Assembly (NCBI RefSeq): GCF_010119975.1
Contig: NZ_CP048222.1
Span: forward strand, 4,234,501-4,298,500
Direction of reading: 5' to 3'
DNA: 64,000 bases
DNA from: Rhodocytophaga rosea
GTDB lineage: Bacteria > Bacteroidota > Bacteroidia > Cytophagales > 172606-1
Shown piece by piece: positions 7,782 to 16,636 of this stretch. The notes beneath the pieces were generated by a model that made no database searches, was not told the DNA's origin, and saw only the letters and a list, made by a program, of their open reading frames with translations. Each line of letters starts with the position of its first letter. The first letter of the stretch is position 1. Both the position numbers and the translations under genes were made by a program.

Positions 7782-10160
7782 TTACTCATTTCTTAGGCTA
7801 TTTACCGGATTAGCCAGAGCGGCTTTGATAGCCTGATGGCTGATGGTGAGCAAAGCAATACTGCTTGCAATGGCTCCGGCTATGATAAACGGAATTATAT
7901 TGATCTCAATATGGAAGGCAAAATTGTTGAGCCACTGGTGCATTCCATACCAGGCAATGGGGGCAGCAATCAGAATTGAAATCAGAACAAGGCTGATAAA
8001 ATCTTTACATAATAACAATATTATCTGATTAATCGATGCGCCTAATACTTTACGAACACCTATTTCTTTAATGCGTTTCCGGGCGGTAAATACAGTCATA
8101 CCAAATAATCCCAGGCAGGCTATCCCGATAGCTAATGCTGCAAATACAGCGAATAATTGTCCGGCCCTCTGGTCGCTTTGGTACAATTTATCAATAGCAT
8201 CATCGGCAAACTGGTATTCGAATGGAAAATCCGGAGATAAGCTTTGCCATTTCTTATCCAGTTCAGCTAAAGTAATTGCCGGATCACCAGAACGTAATTT
8301 TATACTGAGAGAAGATAATCTGGATGGCCAGCACATGAGCAGTAAAGGTTGTACTTGCTGGTGTAAAGAGGCAAAATGAAAATCTTTTACCACGCCAATC
8401 ACGGGTTCTTTCATCCGTTCACCTCCCAGGTATTCCAGTTCTTTTCCAATTGCTTCTTCGGCAGATGACCAGCCAAATGCTTTTACAGCTGCTTCATTGA
8501 TAATAAAAGCAGCCGATGTATCGCCGGCAAATTGATTTGAGAAAGCACGTCCGGCAGCCATTTGCATCTGCATGGTTTCAATAAAATCATAATCTACGAA
8601 GGTGACAGCCAGTAGTTTGGTTGCTTCTTCCGGAGTTCCGGCCGGTCTTACATCTGATCCATCCAGTTCTTCACCCATAAAATTGAGAGAAGCCGCCACT
8701 TTTGCTACCCCAGAAACTGTGGATAATTGCTGTTTAAGTAAATCAGATTTTCCACGCCATTGGGCATCCCGTACTTTAACATTGATCAAATGTTCTTTAT
8801 CAAATCCCAGATGAGACGATTGAATGTATTGTAACTGCTGATAGGCAATGAATGTAGCAATAAGTAAAACAACAGAAACTGTAAACTGTACCACTACCAG
8901 TACTTTCCGAAAATCAAGACCAGTGCGAATATGGGTCACATTACTCTTAAAGGCATTAACAAGCCGGAATGAGGAAAGATAAAAGGCTGGATACAACCCT
9001 GAAATTAACCCGGCTAGTATAAAAATAATCAGGCTAACCAGGATCATGTTACTATCCAGAGTATACCATGAAAATGCTTTTCCTGTCAGTTGATTAAATA
9101 CCGGAAGGCTTATAGAAAATAGAAGTACAGCCATTACAAAAGCCAGCAAAGAAGTAATTACAGCTTCTATAAGAAACTGAGATGCCACTTGAAAACGATG
9201 TGCGCCAACCATTTTACGCAACCCTACTTCCTTCATGCGTTCAGTAGCCCTGGCTGTAGACAGATTTATATAATTAATGCAAGCCAGTAATAAAATAAAT
9301 ATAGCAATGGCAGCAAATATCTTGACAAACAAAATATTCCCATTCGGTTCAATTTCGCCGGCCATATTTGAGTACAGATGAATATCAATTAATGGCTGCA
9401 ATTGGTAACTAATACGCTCTGAATATCCTTCGCCATGATATTTTTCTACAAAAGCAGGCAGCTTTTTTTCCAGAGCAGCAATACTGGTTTGTGGTTTAAC
9501 TAACACATACGTCCACAGGCTGGTGATGCCCCAGTTCTGCATCCAAGGAAACTGTTCTAAGGTAACTAGTGAAGCAAGGCAGCTGAAATGAACATGGGAA
9601 TTTGCCGGTGGATCTTTTATGAGGCCATTTATGGTATATGGGGTGTTATTCAGCTTAATTATCTTTCCGATGGGATCTTCCCGGCCAAAATATTTTTGTG
9701 CGGTTGATTCTGTTAGTACCATCGTATTCGGCTGTGCTAAAGCATCGTTGGCATTACCTGCTATAAACTGAAAAGTGAAAACCTTGAAGGCTGAGGGATC
9801 AGTAAAGGCTACATTTTCTCCATAAAATTTTCTTTCGCCGGAGCTTAGCAAAGCATTTTTCCGGATAAAAATACGAACTGCCTTTTCAACTTCTGCATAA
9901 TCCTTTTGAAGTGCAGCCGCTACCGGCCCACTGGTAGTGGCCAGCGCTTGCGAAGTACCAGTAAAATATTGTTGCTGTACTACCCGGTAAATTTGCTCAT
10001 GCTGCTGATGGTGCCGGTCGTATTGTAATTCGTCCCATACATACAGAGAAATAAGCATCACACAGGTCATGCCTATAGAAAAACCGATGATGGTAACCGA
10101 CGAAAAAACAGCTTGCCGTACGAGGGTGCGCACGGCAATAGTTATATAGTTTTTAAGCAT
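7782..10160 (-). CDS. MacB-like ABC transporter permease (FtsX domains)
   Basis: A 792-aa permease with the Bacteroidota layout: an N-terminal membrane helix (about residues 20-45), a large periplasmic MacB_PCD domain, a first block of three helices near residues 280-410 containing ERMKEVGLRKMVGAHR, a further helix and periplasmic domain, and a second FtsX block at the C-terminus with RKRIKEIGVRKVLGAS. The duplicated E-(I/V)-G-(L/V)-RK motif is the coupling helix that contacts the ATPase. It is third in an operon adaptor-ATPase-permease, so it probably forms a MacB-type tripartite efflux or lipid/peptide export complex. Substrate unknown. Confidence 0.9.
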   Translation of the reverse strand: MLKNYITIAVRTLVRQAVFSSVTIIGFSIGMTCVMLISLYVWDELQYDRHHQQHEQIYRVVQQQYFTGTSQALATTSGPVAAALQKDYAEVEKAVRIFIRKNALLSSGERKFYGENVAFTDPSAFKVFTFQFIAGNANDALAQPNTMVLTESTAQKYFGREDPIGKIIKLNNTPYTINGLIKDPPANSHVHFSCLASLVTLEQFPWMQNWGITSLWTYVLVKPQTSIAALEKKLPAFVEKYHGEGYSERISYQLQPLIDIHLYSNMAGEIEPNGNILFVKIFAAIAIFILLLACINYINLSTARATERMKEVGLRKMVGAHRFQVASQFLIEAVITSLLAFVMAVLLFSISLPVFNQLTGKAFSWYTLDSNMILVSLIIFILAGLISGLYPAFYLSSFRLVNAFKSNVTHIRTGLDFRKVLVVVQFTVSVVLLIATFIAYQQLQYIQSSHLGFDKEHLINVKVRDAQWRGKSDLLKQQLSTVSGVAKVAASLNFMGEELDGSDVRPAGTPEEATKLLAVTFVDYDFIETMQMQMAAGRAFSNQFAGDTSAAFIINEAAVKAFGWSSAEEAIGKELEYLGGERMKEPVIGVVKDFHFASLHQQVQPLLLMCWPSRLSSLSIKLRSGDPAITLAELDKKWQSLSPDFPFEYQFADDAIDKLYQSDQRAGQLFAVFAALAIGIACLGLFGMTVFTARKRIKEIGVRKVLGASINQIILLLCKDFISLVLISILIAAPIAWYGMHQWLNNFAFHIEINIIPFIIAGAIASSIALLTISHQAIKAALANPVNSLRNE

Positions 10161-10185
10161 AATTAATTGTAACCAGGATTGATTG

Positions 10186-10284
10186 TCTGGAACCGGGATT
10201 TTAGGATTAATAGATTTTCAGGATTATTGATTTACTTTTTTTAATCATTTTAATCCTAAAAATCTGTATAATCCTGGTTCCAGA
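10186..10284. repeat. Long imperfect foldback repeat between ATPase and permease genes
   Basis: The 99-bp segment starts TCTGGAACC and ends GGTTCCAGA, and both arms contain GGATTA/AATCC words, so it folds into a long imperfect hairpin. It lies wholly in the operon spacer. The same terminal palindrome bounds another hairpin at 11046-11093, which suggests a family of interspersed palindromes and not a simple terminator (no T-run follows). Confidence 0.75.
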
Positions 10285-10303
10285 TTAACAGATTCCAGGC
10301 CAC

Positions 10304-10993
10304 TTACACCATAAATTTTTCATTAATATTTTCCATCACAATCTGTCCATCGAGCAAGCGAACAATGCGGTGGCTATAAGCAGCATCATGGTTGGAGTGG
10401 GTTACAATAATTACAGTTGCTCCGGCTTCATTTAGTTCAGTAAGCAATTGCATTACTTCATTCCCATTACTGGAGTCCAGGTTACCGGTAGGCTCATCAG
10501 CCAGGATCAGCTTAGGATTATTGATAACCGCTCTTGCTACAGCTACCCTTTGCTGCTGTCCACCGGAAAGTTGTTGCGGGAAGTGATTGCGGCGGTGCAT
10601 CATCTGCATTTTTTCAAGCACGGCTTCTACTTTTTTCTTGCGTTCGGTAGCACCTACCTTCAGGTATAATAGCGGAAGTTCTACGTTTTCGTAAACAGTT
10701 AACTCATCAATCAGATTAAAGCTCTGGAATACAAAGCCAATGTTACGCTTGCGCAGGTCAGCTCTTTTACGTTCGTTAAAGCCGGCGATCTCCTGACCCA
10801 GAAATTTGTAGCTGCCTCCGTCGGGATTGTCAAGTAGCCCTAAAATATTTAACAAGGTAGATTTTCCGCAGCCAGAAGGTCCCATAATCGCTACAAATTC
10901 GCCCTCCTTAATTTCCAGGGATACTTTGTTGAGTGCCACAGTTTCTACTTCTTCCGTACGGTAGGTTTTTTCTAATTGTTCGATCTGGATCAT
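10304..10993 (-). CDS. LolD/MacB-type ABC transporter ATP-binding protein
   Basis: A 229-aa nucleotide-binding subunit with Walker A GPSGCGKST near residue 39, a Q-loop in FVFQSFNLIDELTV, the signature LSGGQQQRVAVARA, Walker B LILADEPTGNLD and the switch histidine in IVTHSNH. The PTGNLDSSNG tail of Walker B is typical of the MacB/LolD/FtsE subclass that energises FtsX-type permeases. It sits between the adaptor gene and the MacB-like permease gene, both with foldback-containing spacers of about 106 and 143 bp, so the three products should form one complex. Confidence 0.93.
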   Translation of the reverse strand: MIQIEQLEKTYRTEEVETVALNKVSLEIKEGEFVAIMGPSGCGKSTLLNILGLLDNPDGGSYKFLGQEIAGFNERKRADLRKRNIGFVFQSFNLIDELTVYENVELPLLYLKVGATERKKKVEAVLEKMQMMHRRNHFPQQLSGGQQQRVAVARAVINNPKLILADEPTGNLDSSNGNEVMQLLTELNEAGATVIIVTHSNHDAAYSHRIVRLLDGQIVMENINEKFMV

Positions 10994-11045
10994 ATGTATG
11001 AATTGTTTAATCTTAAAGCTATTGATGGGTGTATATGTATTTTTA

Positions 11046-11093
11046 TCTGGAACCAGAATTAATTGGGTTGGTCCGATTAGTTCTGGTTCCAGA
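11046..11093. repeat. Foldback repeat between adaptor and ATPase genes
   Basis: Arms TCTGGAACCAGAATTAAT and ATTAGTTCTGGTTCCAGA pair over 18 bp with one mismatch around a 12-nt loop. The first nine bases of each arm are identical to those of the element at 10186-10284. On the transcribed strand it would form a stable RNA hairpin inside the operon mRNA; no U-run follows, so processing or stability control is more likely than termination. Confidence 0.8.
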
Positions 11094-11099
11094 CGATGG

Positions 11100-12356
11100 T
11101 TATTCTCCTTTGATTCGTAATTCGTCCTTGTCTCCGTAGTTTTCGTAGCTGGAGGTTACTACTTTATCGCCTACATTTAAGCCTTCGAGTACTTCATAAT
11201 ACTCCGGATTCTGACGGCCCAGGCGGATATCTACTTTCACGGCACTTCCACCAGCTTCGGTCACTTTGTAAATCCAGTTGCCACCAGTTTGTTGATAGAA
11301 ACCACCTCTGGGAAGTAATACGGCTTGTGTCTGATCACTTAAAGCAAGGCGGATTTGTAAGGTCTGCCCTCTGCGGATGCCTTTAGGAACTTCACTGGTG
11401 AATTCCATATCTACCTGGAACCGGCCATCGGTTACAGTAGTATATACTTTTTTGATATTTAATTCATAATCTTTTCCAGCAAAGGTGAATTCGCCTTTTA
11501 AACCAACAAATACCCTTGATAAGTAATGTTCATCAATATCTGCCCGTACTTTAAAACCATCGAGCACGTCTAATTGTCCAAGGCGTTGTCCACGGGTTTT
11601 AGATTCACCAATTTCTGCATTTAAGGAAGTGAGCTGACCGGCAACCGGTGCTTTTACTACCAGGTCGGCTGCTTTTTTACGCATTAATCCCAGGGCTACT
11701 TGTGTCCGGTTAACAGATTCCTGCATTTGCTGTAAGCGCTGTTTGGTAGAAATAGAGTCATTTCTCAGGGTCTGTTCGGTTAATTTTTTACGGCGAACCT
11801 GATAATCGTACAAATTTTTGCTGGATTGAAATTCCTGTTTAGCAATTACTTTTTCGTCAAATAGCTTTTTATTTGCTGTATACACCCGTTCTGCTTCTGC
11901 CAGGGCATTATCTACTTCTGCTAATTGGTTTAATTGACGAATACTGTTTTGTTCAGCCTCATTGCGCAGACGCTGCATGTTGGTGATTAGGTCGAATACG
12001 CCGGTTTCCCGGTTAGCCAGGTCAAGTTCCAGGTCAGTGTTGGCTAGTTTCATGATTGGCTGATCTTTTTCCATCATGGCTCCGTCTTCTACATATAACT
12101 CTTCTACCCGGCCTCCTTCAATGGCATCCAGATAAATGGTTTTAATGGGCAACACTACGCCATTGATAGGAATAAATTCCTGAAAACTTCCTTTTTTAAT
12201 CTCACTGATGGTTATTTTTTGTTCATCTACATTCAGTTTGGTATTTCCAGTGGTAGAAAGATAACTCGTCAGGATCAGCACTGCCAATGCAGCAATTCCA
12301 CCAATCGTCATGATGCGTTTCGAGTTCCATTTCTTTTTTGCAATTACTCTGTCCAT
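11100..12356 (-). CDS. Efflux periplasmic adaptor subunit (HlyD/MacA-like)
   Basis: A 418-aa membrane-fusion protein. One N-terminal membrane anchor spans about residues 14-32. A biotinyl-lipoyl half-domain follows (VVLPIKTIYLDAIEGGRVEELYVEDGAMMEK), then a long alpha-helical hairpin (about residues 115-225, rich in Q, E and R), the second lipoyl half (VVKAPVAGQLTSLNAEIGE) and beta-barrel domains. The organisation matches adaptors that bridge a MacB-type permease to an outer-membrane channel. No TolC-like gene is in the window. It is the first gene of the operon and is transcribed away from the NtrC-type regulator, which is a candidate controller. Confidence 0.88.
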   Translation of the reverse strand: MDRVIAKKKWNSKRIMTIGGIAALAVLILTSYLSTTGNTKLNVDEQKITISEIKKGSFQEFIPINGVVLPIKTIYLDAIEGGRVEELYVEDGAMMEKDQPIMKLANTDLELDLANRETGVFDLITNMQRLRNEAEQNSIRQLNQLAEVDNALAEAERVYTANKKLFDEKVIAKQEFQSSKNLYDYQVRRKKLTEQTLRNDSISTKQRLQQMQESVNRTQVALGLMRKKAADLVVKAPVAGQLTSLNAEIGESKTRGQRLGQLDVLDGFKVRADIDEHYLSRVFVGLKGEFTFAGKDYELNIKKVYTTVTDGRFQVDMEFTSEVPKGIRRGQTLQIRLALSDQTQAVLLPRGGFYQQTGGNWIYKVTEAGGSAVKVDIRLGRQNPEYYEVLEGLNVGDKVVTSSYENYGDKDELRIKGE

Positions 12357-12525
12357 TGTATTAATTTTTTCTTTGTTAAAAGCAACTTTATGCCTACTTT
12401 AAGTATCTCTATCACCAGTTTATGTAAGTATCACTATGCCTGGTGTATACCCTATACCAAAAAAAATATGCCTAACTATAACTTACTGAAAATCAGTATG
12501 TAAATAATAAACGTTATCTATGACT

Positions 12526-12563
12526 GTCCGGTTTCGATACAATTTATTGTCCGCTATCGGACG
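12526..12563 (+). promoter_or_regulatory. GTCCG operator candidate in the divergent region
   Basis: A perfect palindrome GTCCG-CTAT-CGGAC occupies 12549-12562, and another GTCCG half-site starts 23 bp upstream at 12526. The palindrome is centred about 33 bp upstream of a TATATTTG element at 12589-12596, a good position for a regulator site. The likely binder, by position only, is the adjacent NtrC-type regulator. Confidence 0.45.
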
Positions 12564-12588
12564 ATTTTACAAAGCCGCCGGATTTCAT

Positions 12589-12596
12589 TATATTTG
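12589..12596 (+). promoter_or_regulatory. Bacteroidota -7 element for the regulator/kinase genes
   Basis: TATATTTG is an exact match to the TAnnTTTG -7 consensus used by the housekeeping sigma factor of Bacteroidota, 58 bp ahead of the regulator ATG. The -33 element is not obvious. Confidence 0.45.
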
Positions 12597-12653
12597 TTTG
12601 TTTACAGGAGAGAATAAATTTAAGAAAAACTTTTAATCTGTAATCTCTGTCCG

Positions 12654-14042
12654 ATGATTTCCAAAAATGCAAAGATATTAATAGTGGATGATGACACCGA
12701 TGTGCTACTCGCTGTAAAAATGCTGCTTAAGCCTGAGGTGAAAGAGGTGGTAACAGAAAAGAATCCCGAAAAGCTCATGTCTATTCTTGCTAAAGACAAG
12801 TTTGATGTGATTTTGCTGGATATGAATTATAAAAGTGCTTTAAATACGGGAAATGAGGGCTTTTTCTGGCTGAAAAAGATCATGGAGAAAGATAAAGATG
12901 CGGTAGTGATCATGATTACAGCCTATGGAGATGTAGAACTGGCTGTACGTTCCCTGAAAGAAGGCGCTACTGATTTTATTCTCAAACCCTGGCGCAATGA
13001 TAAAATGCTGGCTACTATTGCCGATGCCTACCAGAAAAGCCAGAGCAAATCCAAAAAAAATGGTTCAGTGGAAGTAAAAGAATCATCGCCGGTAACGATT
13101 AAAGATAACTCAGGCACTTTTATGGACCTGATCGGTGAATCGGAAGTGATGATGGATGTGCGGAAAAAAATAGAAAAAGTAGCACCTACGGATGCCAACA
13201 TACTCATTTTAGGAGAAAATGGAACAGGTAAAGAACTTATCGCAAGAGCCTTACATAAATTTTCCTTACGGGCGGATAAGCCATTTGTAAGCGTAGATCT
13301 AGGTGCGTTAACCGATACTTTGTTTGAAAGTGAGCTATTTGGACATAAAAAAGGAGCATATACAGATGCCAAAGAAGACCGGGTTGGCCGGTTTGAAGTA
13401 GCATCTGGGGGAACCTTGTTTCTGGATGAGATCGGAAATATATCTATGCCACACCAGGCAAAATTATTGACTGCCCTTCAAAACAGGCAAATTACCCGTT
13501 TAGGTACCAATAGACCTATTGATGTAGACATCAGGCTCATCTGTGCGACCAATATGCCTATTTATGAAATGGCTACCCAGAATAAGTTCCGCAAGGACTT
13601 AATATACCGGGTAAATACCGTAGAAATTATGCTTCCGCCACTGCGCCAGCGGGGGAATGATATTGTGGTTCTGGCCGAACACTTTGCCAAGATCTATGCA
13701 CAAAAGTACAATAAAGCAGTGCCACAGTTTGAAGAAGCTACCCTCCGGAAATTAAAGCAATATTCCTGGCACGGAAATGTAAGGGAATTACAGCATGCAG
13801 TGGAACGTGCTGTGATTATGGCTGAACGTAGTGTATTACGACCTGATGATTTTAACTTTACCCAATTTGAGGCTACTCCCGAACCTATGGGACAAGCTGA
13901 AGCCATGCGCCTGGATGAAATGGAAAAAAATACCATCATGCGTGTGATAGAAAAACATCAGGGGAATATTACCAAAGCGGCCAGAGAGCTCGGCATCACC
14001 CGGACTGCCCTATACAGACGTTTGGAAAAACATGACATTTAA
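12654..14042 (+). CDS. Sigma-54-type response regulator (NtrC family)
   Basis: A 462-aa three-domain regulator. The receiver (residues 8-125) has the acidic pocket VDDDTD and the phospho-acceptor Asp in ILLDMNY near residue 57. The AAA+ domain has Walker A GENGTGKE near 186, a GAFTGA-loop variant reading GAYTDA near 234, Walker B LFLDEIG and the R-fingers region. The C-terminus is a Fis-type helix-turn-helix (GNITKAARELGITRTALYRRL). It should activate sigma-54 promoters after phosphorylation by the kinase whose gene overlaps its 3' end. The divergent efflux operon is the obvious candidate target. Confidence 0.93.
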   Translation: MISKNAKILIVDDDTDVLLAVKMLLKPEVKEVVTEKNPEKLMSILAKDKFDVILLDMNYKSALNTGNEGFFWLKKIMEKDKDAVVIMITAYGDVELAVRSLKEGATDFILKPWRNDKMLATIADAYQKSQSKSKKNGSVEVKESSPVTIKDNSGTFMDLIGESEVMMDVRKKIEKVAPTDANILILGENGTGKELIARALHKFSLRADKPFVSVDLGALTDTLFESELFGHKKGAYTDAKEDRVGRFEVASGGTLFLDEIGNISMPHQAKLLTALQNRQITRLGTNRPIDVDIRLICATNMPIYEMATQNKFRKDLIYRVNTVEIMLPPLRQRGNDIVVLAEHFAKIYAQKYNKAVPQFEEATLRKLKQYSWHGNVRELQHAVERAVIMAERSVLRPDDFNFTQFEATPEPMGQAEAMRLDEMEKNTIMRVIEKHQGNITKAARELGITRTALYRRLEKHDI

Positions 14043-15411
14043 TAAATTCAATATCGGCGTTACGGTACGCATCCTGATTCTTTTTGGCTGTCTTTGGCTG
14101 GTAACGTATTGCTATTTTCATGACTATTCTACCTATATCCTCGTTTCTCTGAGTGTATTTGTAGCAACATTGCTGATTGAGCTGATCAATTATGTAAATA
14201 AAACTAATAATGAACTGGCCAAATTTATTATGGCTGTTAAATACACTGATTTCTCTTATCACTTTAACGAAAAAGAAGCACCTCAGTCGTTCAAACAGCT
14301 TCGCCATGCCTTCAACGAAGTGCACGATACTTTCCGGCAGCTTCGTTTTGAAAAAGAAACTCATCACCAGTATCTGCAAACCATTATCGAATTTATAGAC
14401 ACTGGCATATTGTCTTTTGATACAACAGGCGAAGTTGAAATGATGAACCAGTCATTTAAGAAAATGCTGAACGTACCATACATGAAAAATGTAAAGTCGT
14501 TGCAGAAAAAAAATGAACCTTTGTTTAAAGCCATTACCGAGTTAAAAGTAGGTCAACATACCTTGCTGAAGCTGGATGTGAACCAGAATACACTAAAACT
14601 TATGCTATCGGCAACCAGTTTCAAAGCGCATGGTAAAAAATTCATGCTGATTGCCTTTCAAAATGTGAGTGCCGCATTGGAAGAAAATGAAACAGCTACC
14701 TGGCAAAAATTACTTAGGGTAATGACCCACGAAATCATGAATTCCGTAGCGCCTATTTCTTCTCTGGCAGATACACTCTCTAAACGACTATCGCAGTCAG
14801 AAAGCATGATTATGGCAGATAACGACTTATTAGGAGAAGAGGAAATGGAACCTATACGGGATGTATTTGAAGATGTAGCGCTAGGTGTAGATGTGATTCA
14901 TAAACGTAGCCAGGGTTTGTTAAAATTTGCGGAAACTTACCGGAATCTGAGCAAAATTGGTGATCCGGTGGTAGAAAATGTTTTAGTAAAGGAATTATTT
15001 GAAACCATTTACCGGTTGATGCACACCGACCTTGAGAAAAAGGGTATTGAACTGAAAGTATCGGTTACACCACCCAATCTACCCTTACAAGCCGATCCCA
15101 GGTTGCTCGAGCAGGTATTAATAAACCTGGTTCTAAATGCTTCAGAAGCCGTTAAAAACCGGGAAAAGCCAGTAATTAAGCTGATTGGTATATTAAGTGA
15201 AACGAATAAGCCTATAATTGAGGTAGTTGATAATGGGATTGGTATTCCACCAGAGCTGGCCGAAAACATATTTATTCCTTTTTTTACTACCAATAAAAAT
15301 GGGTCTGGCATTGGACTAAGCCTCTCTAAACAAATTATGCAGGTACACAAAGGTAGCATTCAAATGCAATCTGTTGAAAATGAGGGAACCGTCTTTAGTT
15401 TAAGGTTTTAA
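14032..15411 (+). CDS. Membrane sensor histidine kinase (NtrY/NtrB-like)
   Basis: A 459-aa kinase whose start overlaps the regulator gene by 11 bp, so the two are translationally coupled partners. Two membrane helices lie at about residues 9-27 and 33-53, with almost no periplasmic loop. A PAS-like segment follows, and the H-box is MTHEIMNSVAPISS with the phospho-acceptor His near residue 232. The ATPase domain shows the N-box NLVLNASEAV, G1 DNGIGIP and G2 GSGIGLSLSKQ. The short loop between the helices suggests that it senses a membrane or cytoplasmic signal and not a periplasmic ligand. A hairpin terminator follows. Confidence 0.92.
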   Translation: MTFNKFNIGVTVRILILFGCLWLVTYCYFHDYSTYILVSLSVFVATLLIELINYVNKTNNELAKFIMAVKYTDFSYHFNEKEAPQSFKQLRHAFNEVHDTFRQLRFEKETHHQYLQTIIEFIDTGILSFDTTGEVEMMNQSFKKMLNVPYMKNVKSLQKKNEPLFKAITELKVGQHTLLKLDVNQNTLKLMLSATSFKAHGKKFMLIAFQNVSAALEENETATWQKLLRVMTHEIMNSVAPISSLADTLSKRLSQSESMIMADNDLLGEEEMEPIRDVFEDVALGVDVIHKRSQGLLKFAETYRNLSKIGDPVVENVLVKELFETIYRLMHTDLEKKGIELKVSVTPPNLPLQADPRLLEQVLINLVLNASEAVKNREKPVIKLIGILSETNKPIIEVVDNGIGIPPELAENIFIPFFTTNKNGSGIGLSLSKQIMQVHKGSIQMQSVENEGTVFSLRF

Positions 15412-15447
15412 TCTGATACAGCTGTTTCTAGCTACACACTTATAAAT

Positions 15448-15488
15448 AAAACAAAAAGGCTGTGTTTAATACGCAGCCTTTTTGTTTT
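15448..15488. terminator. Bidirectional terminator
   Basis: Arms AAAACAAAAAGGCTGTGT and ACGCAGCCTTTTTGTTTT pair over 18 bp (one mismatch) around a 5-nt loop, with T-runs on either strand. It separates the convergent kinase and SPOR-like genes. Confidence 0.85.
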
Positions 15489-15503
15489 GGATAAATTCTT
15501 AAG

Positions 15504-16112
15504 TTAAATAGCTCCTTCTAATACATCTTTGATATTAACCCGTTCGCCATCTTTGTAAGGCACGATCCAGGCATCTTTTACACCCATTTCTCTCAGGTAT
15601 TTCTTAAAATTATCGGCTTCCCAATATTCACCAAAATAACCCAGGGTATATTTTTTTACGCCATCCGGATCTACGTCGCCGCTGAAATTCTGATTATTTT
15701 CAAAATATTTGCTTAAATCTTTATTACGGAAAGCGCCAATCTGTACTTTAAAAATTACGCCTTTTGCGCTTATTTTACTGCCAGAGCCAGTAACATTGGA
15801 AGATTGCTCATCGGCGAGTTTGGTCTTGGCTTCCTGTAATTCAGCTTTTAATTTTTCGATCTCAGTATCCTTTACACTCATTTGTTCCTCAAACCCCAGA
15901 ACCTTAGCGTTTAACTCACTTGCCTCGCTTTTTAATTTTGACTGCTCGTCTACCAGGCTTTTATATTCGAGTGGGTCGAGGCTTTTGGCTTTCTTTTTCC
16001 ATTCTTTCTCTGTTGCCTTATCTTCTTTGGACTTTTTACGCTTTTGTGCATAGCTGTTAGATACAAAGCTTACTGACAGGCAAAGTATCAAAATGAGAAC
16101 ATAATTTTTCAT
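15504..16112 (-). CDS. Exported coiled-coil protein with SPOR-like C-terminus
   Basis: A 202-aa protein with a signal peptide (residues 1-22, ending SYAQ), a highly basic and charged segment (KRKKSKEDKATEKEWKKKAK), a coiled coil near residues 55-112 and a C-terminal domain starting IFKVQIGAFRNKDLSKYF and including YWEADNFKKYLREMG. The GVIFKVQIGAF...F..W pattern resembles SPOR domains, which bind denuded peptidoglycan. Similar Cytophagales proteins are annotated only as ezrin/radixin/moesin-like because of the coiled coil. A periplasmic or cell-envelope role is likely; the exact function is unknown. Confidence 0.65.
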   Translation of the reverse strand: MKNYVLILILCLSVSFVSNSYAQKRKKSKEDKATEKEWKKKAKSLDPLEYKSLVDEQSKLKSEASELNAKVLGFEEQMSVKDTEIEKLKAELQEAKTKLADEQSSNVTGSGSKISAKGVIFKVQIGAFRNKDLSKYFENNQNFSGDVDPDGVKKYTLGYFGEYWEADNFKKYLREMGVKDAWIVPYKDGERVNIKDVLEGAI

Positions 16113-16347
16113 AAGATATTTAAATCGGCTAATATTATTTCTACAGTTGAGGTTATCTATTCGCTACTGACTATCTGAGTAATACAACTCATTAATTATC
16201 AATAGGGAATAATAACTGTAAAAATACTTTTGGCCTACATAACAGGTTTTATTTTTTCAGCCGAAAACATACAGCGTGATAGAAATACTTAAAAGAAAGA
16301 CAGATGGGAAAAACCAGGAAAGAACATGTAAAAAAATCCATGAAACT

Positions 16348-16453
16348 TTATCCACAAAAGTGCAAAAGTTATCAACATTTTACTGATGAAACTTGTAAAA
16401 TGCTGAATATCAGTATGAATAAATATATTTTGAAATAAATAATTTGTGGATAA
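16348..16453. other. Cluster of DnaA-box-like sequences in an AT-rich gap
   Basis: TTATCCACA lies at 16348-16356 (+), TTATCAACA (one mismatch) at 16369-16377 (+) and TTATCCACA in reverse at 16445-16453 (-). Two are perfect matches to the TTATNCACA DnaA consensus, within 106 bp of a 524-bp gene-free, strongly AT-rich stretch (16113-16636) between divergent genes. This could be a replication origin, a DnaA-controlled promoter or chance. No dnaA, gidA or dnaN gene is in the window. Confidence 0.35.
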
Positions 16454-16636
16454 AAAGGAGTTTTGAGTTTATGAGCCAAAAATTAGTAACTTACCAGAAT
16501 AAAAGCAACCAATAAATTGATAAAATTTTTTATTGCAATTCTATATTATTTAAAATGATAGCATGACATGCCAGAAGAATTATTACATATATTGAATAGG
16601 TAATAGGTAGTTATTTTTATCTGGTAACCACACTAC

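Noticed and set aside
12377-12400. Sigma-54 -24/-12-like promoter ahead of the HlyD adaptor gene (minus strand AGGCATAAAGTTGC)
   Set aside because: The distance between the GG and GC dinucleotides is one base short of the strict sigma-54 spacing, so it was not annotated.
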